Part shown: positions 54,596 through 63,323 of the stretch, piece by piece
Position numbering within the stretch: position 1 is the first letter of the stretch
Layout of the letters: every line of letters begins with the position of its first letter
Source: Bacteriovoracaceae bacterium UBA3083
GTDB taxonomy: Bacteria > Bdellovibrionota > Bacteriovoracia > Bacteriovoracales > Bacteriovoracaceae
Direction: 5' to 3'
Length of the DNA: 64,000 nt
Assembly: GCA_002366565.1 (NCBI GenBank)
Contig: DFBJ01000008.1
Span: 61,695-125,694, forward strand
Notes under the pieces: generated by a model
Databases searched by the model: none
The model's input: only the letters and a program-made list of their open reading frames with translations
What the model was told of the DNA's origin: nothing
Made by a program: the position numbers and the translations under genes

Positions 54596-55571
54596 CAGCC
54601 CTTAATCCCTGCTCTTCAACAATTATATCAATTTCTTTCTGAGCTCTCTTATATCTTTCATCTTCAGGTCTTTCTTGAAGGTATCGAACAATAGAACAAT
54701 ATATTCTTACTGCTTTTTTAAACTTTAAAGAGTCTATCTCTCTTTTGGCCTTATTGAACTGACTCTTCACTTCTTCATCTAAAAGCATTTTAGACTTTTC
54801 TAGATATGCACTTGCCCTACCATGATTTGGACTTAAGATTAGAGCTAGACTAAATTCTTCAATAGCTCTTATATAATTTTTTTCTCTTAACTCTCTAAAC
54901 CCTCGGTGAAGAATTGTTCCAATTTTCTCTTCAGTTTCTTTGTCATAATTTTGATTTCTTTTTTTCAAATCAGTAGCTAAACTTTTATCCTCTGTTGCAA
55001 TAACTGTGGCTTTCTTTTTAGGAGCTTTTACTTCTTCTCCATCATCTAGAAAAACAAATAATAAGCCTACTATAACAAGCCCGTAGATTAACTTCTTTTT
55101 TTTCGCAGCAGCTTCATCTTTAGCTTTTTTCTTTTTTGGGCTACTTACTTCCTCTTCATCATCTTCCTCATCTTCATCATCTTCATCATCATTATTATCT
55201 AGGTCTAACAACTCATTTTTTACTACGATAATATTAAACTTATAAACCGTTTGACCTATAATTATTTTATCTGAGTCAGAGAGTTTATGTTGATTAACCT
55301 TCAAATCATTTACAATTATACCATTTTGAGAACCTAGGTCTGTGACAATATATGAGTCTCCAAACCTTGTTAATTCCGCATGCTCCCGAGAGGATTTTGC
55401 ATCAAGAACCTGTATATCAGCAGCCTCAGTTCTTCCAAGAACTAATCTCTTTCCTCTTAAATAATAAACAAGCCCCTTGTTCTTACCAGTCATACAGAGA
55501 ATTCTATAATGAGTTCCTACTGCTTCAGGTTTTTTCAAGTCTCTTGTGAGTCTTACATTCTGACTTTTCAT
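54576..55571 (-). CDS. FHA-domain membrane protein with TPR tail
   Basis: A 331-residue protein of the same plan as its neighbour: one FHA domain about 25-110 (LVLGRTEAADI, SSREHAEL, DLGSQNGIIVND), an acidic and Lys-rich linker, a membrane helix near 165-180 (LIYGLVIVGLLFVFL), and a TPR-like tail (AIEEFSLALILSPNHGRASAYL). It shares a 20-base overlap with the double-FHA gene and 4 bases with the FHA-PAS-like gene upstream. The repeated FHA-linker-membrane-TPR plan suggests duplication. Confidence 0.85.
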   Translation of the reverse strand: MKSQNVRLTRDLKKPEAVGTHYRILCMTGKNKGLVYYLRGKRLVLGRTEAADIQVLDAKSSREHAELTRFGDSYIVTDLGSQNGIIVNDLKVNQHKLSDSDKIIIGQTVYKFNIIVVKNELLDLDNNDDEDDEDEEDDEEEVSSPKKKKAKDEAAAKKKKLIYGLVIVGLLFVFLDDGEEVKAPKKKATVIATEDKSLATDLKKRNQNYDKETEEKIGTILHRGFRELREKNYIRAIEEFSLALILSPNHGRASAYLEKSKMLLDEEVKSQFNKAKREIDSLKFKKAVRIYCSIVRYLQERPEDERYKRAQKEIDIIVEEQGLRADEVKCF

Positions 55572-57130
55572 GCTCTCACAAATGTTATGTAATATGCCTT
55601 AGCAAAATTATCTTTTCCTAACAGACTAGCAATATGTATTTCATAAGGATTACCCTGTAATTCATATTCCCCTTCTTGATTTGTTCCACCATTGTTTGCA
55701 GAGTTATCACATAACTCGATTATAGTTCCAGCAAATCCTTTTTCTCTCGAAACATCTGAAATATTCATCCCTTGAGAACTAGACTCTCTTATTCCTGTAA
55801 TATCTTCAGCTTCATTTGTTAAAGCTTGAACATTTTTCTCAGAGTCAAGAATTAACACAGGAACTCCTGCTCCTCTCATAAACTCTTTGAGAGTATTTAC
55901 GTAACCTTCATCGCTTTCCATTTCTGCAAACTCATCATCAACCTCTTCATTCTGAAGCTCTCTATTTCTTTGCAAAATTGAATTTACAGATGATCTCAAA
56001 GAATTCATCTCACTGAAGAGAAAGCGACTTTCTAAGTTTCTTCTCTTACCTCTTAGTGCCTCTTCAATTTGATACTTCATCTCTTCTAGCGGCTTAATTG
56101 TTAAATAGTAAACAATAGAAAAGAATACTATAGCCACCAAGAATGAAGTCATTAACGCTTCAAGATAGGCCTTTGTACTTTCCTGACTTTCTACGGCTAG
56201 AGACTTTGGGCTAAATCGAATGGCAATAACACCAACAGGTTCCGTTTGGCCTGTCTTAGGATTAAATGCCATAATTTTTTTACCAATTCCAATTTCACCG
56301 CCATCAAGCCTCTTTTTATATATATTCTCTTCTGTTCTTGTTTTTTGTGCCCACTCTTTAACTTTGATGGAGTGAGTATCAGTTATATAACTATTCATAC
56401 GAACAAGAGGTCTAACAATTCTTCCATCTAACTCAAATAAATCATAACTAGTAACGTCTTTAATATTATTCATAAACGCTGTATTAAGCTGATCTAAATT
56501 TTTTGATTCAAGAGCACGAGCGTTTGTTCTAGCAATCTCTTCTGCATAATGAGCCCCACGTTCTGCAGTTTCGAGAAGAAGGGTTCTCTTACTCGTTTGG
56601 ATAACTGGAAAGATGGTTAATGTAATTGTTATAATACTCAGTATTGTAAGTAATATTCCAAATAACACTCTCCACTCATACTCTTCATTAATTCCATGAA
56701 AAACAGGCATTAGTTTATATTTAAATGCCCAAATTATTTTTGCAGGAAGGGATTCAGGAGCAGGAGGAGTCTCTGTCATGAAGTCTACTTCTTCATCATC
56801 CTCATCATCGTGTGCTCGCTTTTTTATTATAATTTTTTTCTCAGCGACATATACAACTTGTAAAATAGAGTCTGGTAAAGCTATCTTATCTCCATTTTTT
56901 ATTGTCGCTCGCTTAATTATTTTTCCGTTTAAAAAAGTTCCATTAGAGCTTCCTAGATCTTGTAAATAAGCTGCATCTTTCGTGACAGTAACACCCATGT
57001 GCCTCTTCGAAATCCCATTAACAGGAAAATGAATATCACAATCTTCACTTCTACCAAGAGTATTCTCTCCATCGTGAAGTTCATACTCCTGTCCTCTAAG
57101 TTTTCCACCTACAACAACTAATTTGTACAT
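55568..57130 (-). CDS. FHA-domain two-helix membrane sensor
   Basis: A 520-residue protein. FHA domain 1-95 (NTLGRSEDCDI, ISKRHMGV, DLGSSNGTFLNG). A membrane helix near 160-180 (ILLTILSIITITLTIFPVI), a periplasmic loop of about 140 residues, a second helix near 325-345, a HAMP-like linker (IKPLEEMKYQIEEALRGKRR), then a C-terminal PAS-like segment (VPVLILDSEKNVQALTNEAEDITGI) that would bind a ligand. It looks like a sensor with phosphothreonine input but no kinase or cyclase output. The start overlaps the DUF192 gene by 13 bases. Confidence 0.83.
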   Translation of the reverse strand: MYKLVVVGGKLRGQEYELHDGENTLGRSEDCDIHFPVNGISKRHMGVTVTKDAAYLQDLGSSNGTFLNGKIIKRATIKNGDKIALPDSILQVVYVAEKKIIIKKRAHDDEDDEEVDFMTETPPAPESLPAKIIWAFKYKLMPVFHGINEEYEWRVLFGILLTILSIITITLTIFPVIQTSKRTLLLETAERGAHYAEEIARTNARALESKNLDQLNTAFMNNIKDVTSYDLFELDGRIVRPLVRMNSYITDTHSIKVKEWAQKTRTEENIYKKRLDGGEIGIGKKIMAFNPKTGQTEPVGVIAIRFSPKSLAVESQESTKAYLEALMTSFLVAIVFFSIVYYLTIKPLEEMKYQIEEALRGKRRNLESRFLFSEMNSLRSSVNSILQRNRELQNEEVDDEFAEMESDEGYVNTLKEFMRGAGVPVLILDSEKNVQALTNEAEDITGIRESSSQGMNISDVSREKGFAGTIIELCDNSANNGGTNQEGEYELQGNPYEIHIASLLGKDNFAKAYYITFVRA

Positions 57131-57465
57131 ATCATTTCCAATTGATCATCTTTTTTAATTCGACTCTTCAATGTTCCACTTTTTAATTCAAGAACCTGAC
57201 TTGCCTTAAAATACATTAATGTTGCTCGCCATGGTTTTATATCTTCAATAACCTTCACAACTTTATATTCTTTATCCAAGAAAATAATATCGATTGCATA
57301 TCTCATAAAAAATGTATGTATTGAATTACACTGTTTTATTAGTAGCCCATCAAATCCATACATATCTTTTTTAAACATCAGTCCAATAAGTCGAGATATA
57401 AAATCATCTGCGACCTTCAAGTTTTCACATAGGACTTCATCTTTGAATTTTATTATATTTGCCAC
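57118..57465 (-). CDS. DUF192-family protein
   Basis: A 115-residue protein with ENLKVADDFISRLIGLMFKKD, QCNSIHTFFMRYAIDIIFLDKEYKVVKV and RATLMYFKASQVLELKSGT, the three blocks of DUF192. The family is often found near envelope or motility genes, sometimes with TadC. No signal peptide is seen. Start is GTG 57463-57465, which shares one base with the TAG stop of the TadC-like gene, and its 3' end overlaps the FHA sensor gene by 13. Function unknown. Confidence 0.85.
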   Translation of the reverse strand: MANIIKFKDEVLCENLKVADDFISRLIGLMFKKDMYGFDGLLIKQCNSIHTFFMRYAIDIIFLDKEYKVVKVIEDIKPWRATLMYFKASQVLELKSGTLKSRIKKDDQLEMICTN

Positions 57466-58679
57466 TATTTTTTACCTACAACAAGCTCTAGAATGATTGG
57501 AGCCGCAACAACAATAAATACCGCTGGGACGATTAAAAATAACATTGGAAATAAAATTTTAGTTGCTGCAGTAGCTCCAGCCTTTTCAACTTCCGATGAT
57601 TTTTTCTGCCTGATCTCTAAAGATAAAGCTTTTAAGATAGGACCGATAGACGCCCCCACAGAATCTGCTGCAATAAGAGTTGCACAGAACGATGAGATTT
57701 GAATAAGATCAATTCTCCATGCGAGATTTCTTAATGCTTCAGCTCGACTTGCACCAATTCTTATTTCCTTTATCATTGTTTCAAACTCTTCAGACAGTGC
57801 AGTTTTCTTTGCTTTTTCAACAACTTTTGTCATCGCTGCTACAAAGTCTAGACCTGCCTCTACTGAGAGTGCCAACATATCTACACAAAAAGGCATCGCC
57901 ATAATAATCTGTTTTTGCCTCATTTGAATTCTTCCTTTTATCCATATATCGGGATAAACGAAACCTACAGCTCCAATAATAGGAATTATACTTAAAGGCC
58001 AATCTTCTTCTAGGAAAACTCTTACTCCAAAGAATACAATTGGAAATCCAACAATTAGAAATATTTTGAATGAGAAAAAATCTTCAGGAGTTAATACATC
58101 TGTAAGACCAGCAGATGCTAGCTTTCTTCTATACTTCTCTTTAATTTTCTTCTTAGACTTCATGGTCGAGACTATGGGGGTAACATATCTTTTAAAGAAA
58201 GGTTTTGAATAGCGAAGAACTATCCCATAGTTTTCTGTAGGTGCATTTTTCTTTTCACCATCTTCTAATTTTTCAGATGCCTTGAATTCCTCTTCATCTT
58301 GAAACATCATTATTGTAACAAGATAAACAGCAAGTCCAATTAGACCAATAGAAGAATAAAATAGTAAGTCAGAACCTGTATCTCTAGAGAGTCCACCCTT
58401 TAAAAACTCACAAGCATTTTCATGCCCACCTTTACATGCCTTAGTTACTAATTTTCGTCCTTTTGCCTTTGAAGTTTCACTCTCAGCACTTAGATACATT
58501 TGACCAGCTTCATAGCAATTGGCCATCTGTCCTCGTTCACACTCTTCATTTAATAATGCTACTAATTCTCTTGCAGATAAATTTTCGTAGCGGTTATTTT
58601 GTGCGAGCGTCATTGTTGGCGCAATTAGCGTCAAGAAAGTCAGTAAAAGTAAAACGATATGATATCCCCATTTTTTCAT
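57465..58679 (-). CDS. TadC-like platform protein with Sel1-type domain
   Basis: A 404-residue inner-membrane protein. After a signal-like helix (1-26) comes a periplasmic domain with two C-x(7-8)-C repeats (ECERGQMANC, ACKGGHENAC), Sel1-like and probably disulfide-stapled. A membrane helix near 108-125 leads to the type II secretion F domain: MRQKQIIMAMPFCVDMLALSVEAGLDFVAAM, RIGASRAEAL, ADSVGASIGPILKALS. This is the TadC/GspF platform of a Flp-type pilus or related machine. The periplasmic Sel1 part is unusual. It is first in the operon; no tadA, tadB, tadZ or pilin gene is in the window. No ribosome site is visible before ATG 58679. Confidence 0.85.
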   Translation of the reverse strand: MKKWGYHIVLLLLTFLTLIAPTMTLAQNNRYENLSARELVALLNEECERGQMANCYEAGQMYLSAESETSKAKGRKLVTKACKGGHENACEFLKGGLSRDTGSDLLFYSSIGLIGLAVYLVTIMMFQDEEEFKASEKLEDGEKKNAPTENYGIVLRYSKPFFKRYVTPIVSTMKSKKKIKEKYRRKLASAGLTDVLTPEDFFSFKIFLIVGFPIVFFGVRVFLEEDWPLSIIPIIGAVGFVYPDIWIKGRIQMRQKQIIMAMPFCVDMLALSVEAGLDFVAAMTKVVEKAKKTALSEEFETMIKEIRIGASRAEALRNLAWRIDLIQISSFCATLIAADSVGASIGPILKALSLEIRQKKSSEVEKAGATAATKILFPMLFLIVPAVFIVVAAPIILELVVGKK

Positions 58680-58708
58680 CTAAGTATAGGATATCAAAAG
58701 GATGTAAT

Positions 58709-58739
58709 TAGGATGCTTAGAGGCAAAAAAAGCATCCTA
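58709..58739 (-). terminator. Hairpin between nagZ and the FHA/TadC operon
   Basis: TAGGATGCTT (58709-58718) pairs with AAGCATCCTA (58730-58739). It ends the nagZ unit on the lower strand and insulates the tadC operon. The following bases are A/T-rich but not a clean U tract. Confidence 0.5.
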
Positions 58740-58762
58740 TTAAGAATAATGGACTAAAGAGA

Positions 58763-59839
58763 TTAGGAATTTAAATTTTCAATTCTTTCTTTGACTTCAT
58801 TAATAAACTCTTCAGAAGTTTTATTTCCAACTACTTTACTAATTTCCGGAATATAGACAGGATTGTATTCTTTTAAGTTTCTTTCTTTGCAGTTCATCAC
58901 TCTATTATAGCGATCTAGAACTGTTTCATTTTTCAAAGTTTGATTCTTTTGAGCTTGTTTTAATCCTTCAAGTGCTTTTTTGGCAAACTCCATATCTTTA
59001 TACTCAACAATATCTGCACCTGCATTGATCGCCATAACAGCGGCTTCTTCATAAGAGTATCTATCAGCAATTGCTTTCATTTGCATATCATCAGAAATGA
59101 TAAGCTTAGTATAACGTAATTCATTTCTTAATATACTATATGCTTCAGGACATAGAGATGTTGGTAGATCTGGATTAATCTCCTCAACAATTACATGGGC
59201 CATCATTATAAATTCAACTCTTGATTTTATTGCCTTAATAAATGGTAAGAATTCTTCTTTTCTTATTTCATCTAGCGGTTTCTTTATTATTGGTAAATCG
59301 AAATGAGAATCTTTAGTTGTACATCCATGACCTGGGAAATGCTTTGCACACGACAGAATATTACTAGTTTGTAATCCTCGAATCACAGATGAAATATACT
59401 TAGAAACGGCTTCAGCATTCTTTCCAAATGCTCTATCTCCAATAACCTTATTTTGCTCATTATTTACGATATCGCATACTGGAGCTAAGTTTAAATTTAC
59501 ACCACATGCCTTAAGTTCTTTGGCCATAATTTGGCTACATTCAAAAACTGTCTTCGGAGAATTTAAACTTCCTAGTTCCATCATAGGTGGAACTTTTGTA
59601 AATCCAGTTTTAAATCTAAAGACACGTCCACCTTCGTTATCTACACATACAAATAGCGGATACTCTTTTCTTGTCGTTTGTATTTGATTTATTAGCTCGG
59701 CTAATTGAGCTGGAGATTCATAATTATTTGAAAAAAGAATTACTCCAGCTATATTTTCTTTTTCTAAAAACTCTCTCTCTTCTTCTAAGAGTGATGTTCC
59801 TGAAATACCTGTAATAATTAATTGTCCCAATTTACTCAT
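58763..59839 (-). CDS. nagZ: beta-N-acetylhexosaminidase (GH3)
   Basis: Cleaves GlcNAc from GlcNAc-1,6-anhydro-MurNAc muropeptides during peptidoglycan recycling. The 358-residue protein has GVILFSNNYES, FVCVDNEGGRVFRF, NLAPVCDIVN, the family signature KHFPGHGCTTKDSHFDLP with the catalytic His, and IISDDMQMKAIADRYSYEEAA with the nucleophile Asp. No signal peptide, so it acts in the cytoplasm. It lies 68 bases after the DppC-like gene in the same direction. Confidence 0.94.
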   Translation of the reverse strand: MSKLGQLIITGISGTSLLEEEREFLEKENIAGVILFSNNYESPAQLAELINQIQTTRKEYPLFVCVDNEGGRVFRFKTGFTKVPPMMELGSLNSPKTVFECSQIMAKELKACGVNLNLAPVCDIVNNEQNKVIGDRAFGKNAEAVSKYISSVIRGLQTSNILSCAKHFPGHGCTTKDSHFDLPIIKKPLDEIRKEEFLPFIKAIKSRVEFIMMAHVIVEEINPDLPTSLCPEAYSILRNELRYTKLIISDDMQMKAIADRYSYEEAAVMAINAGADIVEYKDMEFAKKALEGLKQAQKNQTLKNETVLDRYNRVMNCKERNLKEYNPVYIPEISKVVGNKTSEEFINEVKERIENLNS

Positions 59840-59907
59840 TCTTCCACCTTTATTAGGTTAATCATATATTATTTTACTACTGCATGGAATCGGTGAAAGT
59901 TATCCTA

Positions 59908-60744
59908 TTAAAAAGATTTTCTTGGATCTAAATAGTCTCTCAGCCCATCACCTAGTAAATTAAGCCCTATAATTAAACCTGCCATCACAGCAGATAACGT
60001 AATCACCATATATGGTGCTTCTAATAAAACAGTTTTAGCAATAGAAAGCATCGCTCCCCATGAATACTCAGAACCCCCAAGGCCTAAAAACCCGAGTGCT
60101 GCTTCACTTATAATCACTCCACTTACACCAAGAACAATATGAACCATCATGAGCGGTAAGATCGAAGGAACTATAACCTTTAAAAATAATCTAAGCTCTG
60201 GAACACCCACTGCTCTTGCACTTTCTACATAAGTTAAATTTATAATCCTCATAGTTTCACCACGAGCAATTCTTGCATAACCTGGCCAACCAGTTATGAC
60301 TAAAGCAAAAACAAGTCCCCAGAATGATTGTCCAGTAACTGACATCACCATAATCGCAATCAATATACTTGGAAATATGAATATAAGATTAATAACTAAG
60401 TCACTTCCAATTTTAATAATATTACTTCCAGTTACTGACAAGTAACCGATAATTATTCCAATACTTGCTGAAGTTAGGCTAACTAGTAAAGAGACACCTA
60501 AGCTATATGCAAGACCTGCAGATAAGATTTCAACAACTGATCGACCGTAAATGTCTGTTCCAAGTATAAATCCTTCACTTCCAGGAAAAACTAACTCTTT
60601 AGTCATATCTGTTACAGGAAAGTATGGAGCAGTAATAGAGCCTCTTATAAAGTAACTGTAAATTAGCCAAGCAACTGCCCACAATAAATATGAGGAAAGA
60701 AGAATTGATCCTATTTTAATTTCTTTATTCATTTTCTTAGACAT
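59908..60744 (-). CDS. Peptide ABC transporter permease, DppC/OppC type
   Basis: A 278-residue inner membrane permease. The N-terminal helix (LSSYLLWAVAWLIYSYF) is followed by PGSEGFILGTDIYGRSVVEILSAG, typical of OppC (HPLGTDxxGRDxLS), and the inner-membrane consensus loop RGETMRIINLTYVESARAVGVPELRLFLKVIVPS (EAA motif). Six helices. It ends with LGDGLRDYLDPR. It starts 2 bases after the DppB-like gene. The solute-binding protein and ATPases are not in the window. Confidence 0.9.
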   Translation of the reverse strand: MSKKMNKEIKIGSILLSSYLLWAVAWLIYSYFIRGSITAPYFPVTDMTKELVFPGSEGFILGTDIYGRSVVEILSAGLAYSLGVSLLVSLTSASIGIIIGYLSVTGSNIIKIGSDLVINLIFIFPSILIAIMVMSVTGQSFWGLVFALVITGWPGYARIARGETMRIINLTYVESARAVGVPELRLFLKVIVPSILPLMMVHIVLGVSGVIISEAALGFLGLGGSEYSWGAMLSIAKTVLLEAPYMVITLSAVMAGLIIGLNLLGDGLRDYLDPRKSF

Positions 60745-60746
60745 AG

Positions 60747-61658
60747 TTAGGCCTGAATCCTTGGGTCTATTTTAGAGTTGCAAAAATCTACAATAAAATA
60801 AACACCCATATAGATAATTGTTGAATATATAATCACACCTTGAACAACTGGATAATCTCTATTTTGAATCCCTTCAAAGAGGAGCATTCCCATTCCTGGT
60901 ATATCAAATATTGTTTCAGTAATCATTGTTCCAGCAAGTACGACTGATAACTGGATAGCAACAACATTCAATATCGTTGGCAAACATACTTTAGTAAGTC
61001 TTTTTAAGACTTGCATTTCACTTAAACCTTTTGACTTAAGAACTTGAACCCACGGCTCACCCGCTTCTTCTAAAAGTTTATTTCTAGATACTCTCATCAG
61101 TACTGCACTTAACGGAATAATCAATGTAATGAGAGGAAGAATACTATGCTTAACACCACTCCATTCAGAGACAGGAAGTATTCCTAATTTTACAGAAAAT
61201 ATATAAACTAATATTGGCGCGAGTGAAAATATTGGAAAAGAAAGAAATATTAAAGAGATAATTCGAGACACATTATCAAATACACCTGCTCTTTTAAATC
61301 CAGCAATAATGCCTAAGAATGTACCTAAAAACATTGCACACCCAACAGATATAAAGGCCAAGACTACAGTGGGTCCCATATGTTTACTAATTAGAGTTTT
61401 TACTTCTTGCTTCTTAAAAAGACTTTCGCCCATGTCACCAGTAACAACACCAACAAGATAGTTCTTATACTGAATAAGGATAGGCTGATCTAGACCAAGC
61501 TGGGCCCTATACTTTACTATTTCTTCAGGTTTTGCTTCTGCACCTAACACTTTCTCTACGGGATCACCGGGAGTTGCTCTCAACACAATAAATATTGCAC
61601 TAACAGCTATAAACATTGTAAAAAAAGAGTATCCAAGTTTTTTAAGTGATTCTTGCAT
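60747..61658 (-). CDS. Peptide ABC transporter permease, DppB/OppB type
   Basis: A 303-residue permease with SAIFIVLRATPGDPVEKVLG (the OppB N-terminal block), SLFKKQEVKTLISKHMGPT, the EAA-type loop VLKSKGLSEMQVLKRLTKVCLPT, and TIFDIPGMGMLLFEGIQNRDYPVVQG. Its ATG shares one base with the stop of the lipoprotein gene upstream. It forms a heterodimer with the DppC-like protein, importing short peptides, probably including murein peptides given nagZ nearby. Confidence 0.9.
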   Translation of the reverse strand: MQESLKKLGYSFFTMFIAVSAIFIVLRATPGDPVEKVLGAEAKPEEIVKYRAQLGLDQPILIQYKNYLVGVVTGDMGESLFKKQEVKTLISKHMGPTVVLAFISVGCAMFLGTFLGIIAGFKRAGVFDNVSRIISLIFLSFPIFSLAPILVYIFSVKLGILPVSEWSGVKHSILPLITLIIPLSAVLMRVSRNKLLEEAGEPWVQVLKSKGLSEMQVLKRLTKVCLPTILNVVAIQLSVVLAGTMITETIFDIPGMGMLLFEGIQNRDYPVVQGVIIYSTIIYMGVYFIVDFCNSKIDPRIQA

Positions 61659-62449
61659 TAATTAATCTCCACCATTGAAAGTCCTTGAGATACCCAAAAC
61701 TTTTTCATTAATTCTTTATTATCATCTAGAAAATAAAATATGGACTGCCCACCAACGTCGAGAGTAAACCTTCTCTCACCTTTAGCGTTTCTTCCATCGT
61801 ATTCAAATACACCTTCTGTAAATACTTCATTCGGTATGTTTAAGTACTGTTCTTGAAAGTAAGGATATCCTTCCCAAATAATGACAACTTTCATCGATCC
61901 ACTATCTTTCTTGATTGCCTTATCAATAAAGCCTGTCGCCCTAGCACATTCAGTTAGCTGAGAAAAGTAACAAAAAATCCCCATCGTCTTTGGAAATGGA
62001 AATGTCCTTTTACCTTGCCACTGTTTCTCTGGGGAGAATAGTTTTACATCCATCGACTGTGTTTCTTCATTAACTTCCATTCGAGATACATATTTCTTTC
62101 CCTCAAACCAAACACTATATTCTGAAATCTCTGGTCTTAGAATCGTTAAACTCTTTTTTAAATTACCTAATTTTGAAATTACGATAAGCTTTTCAAGCTC
62201 TTTGGAATCACCAGATGCCTTTACTGTTTTCTTAACAATAAATTGGTTTTTACTTTTATTAAAACCTTTCTCTCTATTAATTAAAAAATTTCCGGCCTTA
62301 TCAGTTAATTGAAACTTCTTTATAACTTTCTTTGTATTTCCAGCACCAGGGTTCCCCTCAAATGAAAAAGGATTTGATACCCCAACACTTTTCAAATAAG
62401 CACAAGAACTTATAAACATAAGACTAACTAAGAGAAATATTTTCTTCAT
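61658..62449 (-). CDS. Lipoprotein, unknown function
   Basis: A 263-residue protein with a lipobox ISSC (lipid Cys near residue 16) after MKKIFLLVSLMF. The mature part is beta-rich, with KRTFPFPKTMGIFCYFSQL and a QEQYLNIPNEVFTEGVFEYDG block, and two cysteines in the middle. It is cotranscribed with the permeases (1-base overlap), so it may be an envelope partner of that transporter. It does not resemble an OppA-type binding protein, which would be about 500 residues. Confidence 0.65.
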   Translation of the reverse strand: MKKIFLLVSLMFISSCAYLKSVGVSNPFSFEGNPGAGNTKKVIKKFQLTDKAGNFLINREKGFNKSKNQFIVKKTVKASGDSKELEKLIVISKLGNLKKSLTILRPEISEYSVWFEGKKYVSRMEVNEETQSMDVKLFSPEKQWQGKRTFPFPKTMGIFCYFSQLTECARATGFIDKAIKKDSGSMKVVIIWEGYPYFQEQYLNIPNEVFTEGVFEYDGRNAKGERRFTLDVGGQSIFYFLDDNKELMKKFWVSQGLSMVEIN

Positions 62450-62452
62450 AAT

Positions 62453-63298
62453 TTAATCCGCTAAAAAAGATTCTATATTCTTATCGACTTCTCTATATGC
62501 TCCAGAGGAATCCATAAATTTTAAAAGATGATTTTTTAATTCTTCATTCTCATTAAAGTGAACACCTATTTTCTTCATTGGTACTTTAGATGCTCTTGAA
62601 TTGACATAATCAACAATGTAAACGATATCTGCACATTTTAGAGAGTAAGGCTTTTCGTCAAACATCAGAGTAAATTCAACGTTACTTGATTCCTCAAGTC
62701 CCACAAAGTAACCAGTCTCTCTATTGTTTGCACAAAAAGACAAACCATTACTAGAAAGATCTAAAATTCTAAATCCCATCAACTCTGCGATTCCATCACT
62801 CTCCCCAACGATACTTTTAAGTCTTTCAGAAACAAAAGTATCAATTGCACTCGACGGAGCTTCATTAAATTTATTAAGAGAAATGATATTGCTCGCATTT
62901 TCATCTGAATAGACTTTAAAATACGCATAAACTTGATGATGAGGAAATGTTAATAACCTTTCGTTTGAACGTTTTTCACTTTTAAAGACATCATTATTTA
63001 ATTTTATAATAACTCTTCCATCTTCATCAGAAATCAGATCACCTTTAGCAAAATAATCAACACTATTATAAGAAAAGTTTACAAAAACTCTATCTAATAA
63101 CTTATGTGAATCAATTAGGGAATTTGAAATATCTAGAGTGAGTACTTGCTCTTTATATTCTTTTACAAAAGCAAGTACGGGCTCTTCGCCCTTACTCCAG
63201 ACTCTAATTGGCTTTTCACCATTTACAAAACTTGAGATCTTTGAAGAGATCTCTGATACGTTCAATCCTGTGAACTTTTCTTTAGAGCTTTCCACCAT
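62453..63298 (-). CDS. PilZ-like (YcgR-type) protein
   Basis: The start chosen is ATG 63296-63298 (MVESSKEKFTG), with GAGG 8 bases upstream, giving 281 residues; a TTG at 63340 would overlap mreB by 17 bases. RxxxR is R110-S-N-E-R114, and DxSxxG is D180-L-S182-S-N-G185, with a long insertion between. The N-terminal half (about 30-100) is beta-rich, like YcgR-N. The architecture matches the protein at 893. It directly follows mreB (25-base gap) and precedes the lipoprotein gene by 3 bases. Cyclic-di-GMP binding is inferred from these motifs. Confidence 0.75.
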   Translation of the reverse strand: MVESSKEKFTGLNVSEISSKISSFVNGEKPIRVWSKGEEPVLAFVKEYKEQVLTLDISNSLIDSHKLLDRVFVNFSYNSVDYFAKGDLISDEDGRVIIKLNNDVFKSEKRSNERLLTFPHHQVYAYFKVYSDENASNIISLNKFNEAPSSAIDTFVSERLKSIVGESDGIAELMGFRILDLSSNGLSFCANNRETGYFVGLEESSNVEFTLMFDEKPYSLKCADIVYIVDYVNSRASKVPMKKIGVHFNENEELKNHLLKFMDSSGAYREVDKNIESFLAD

Positions 63299-63323
63299 GA
63301 AAGCCACCTCGTCATTTAAAGAT

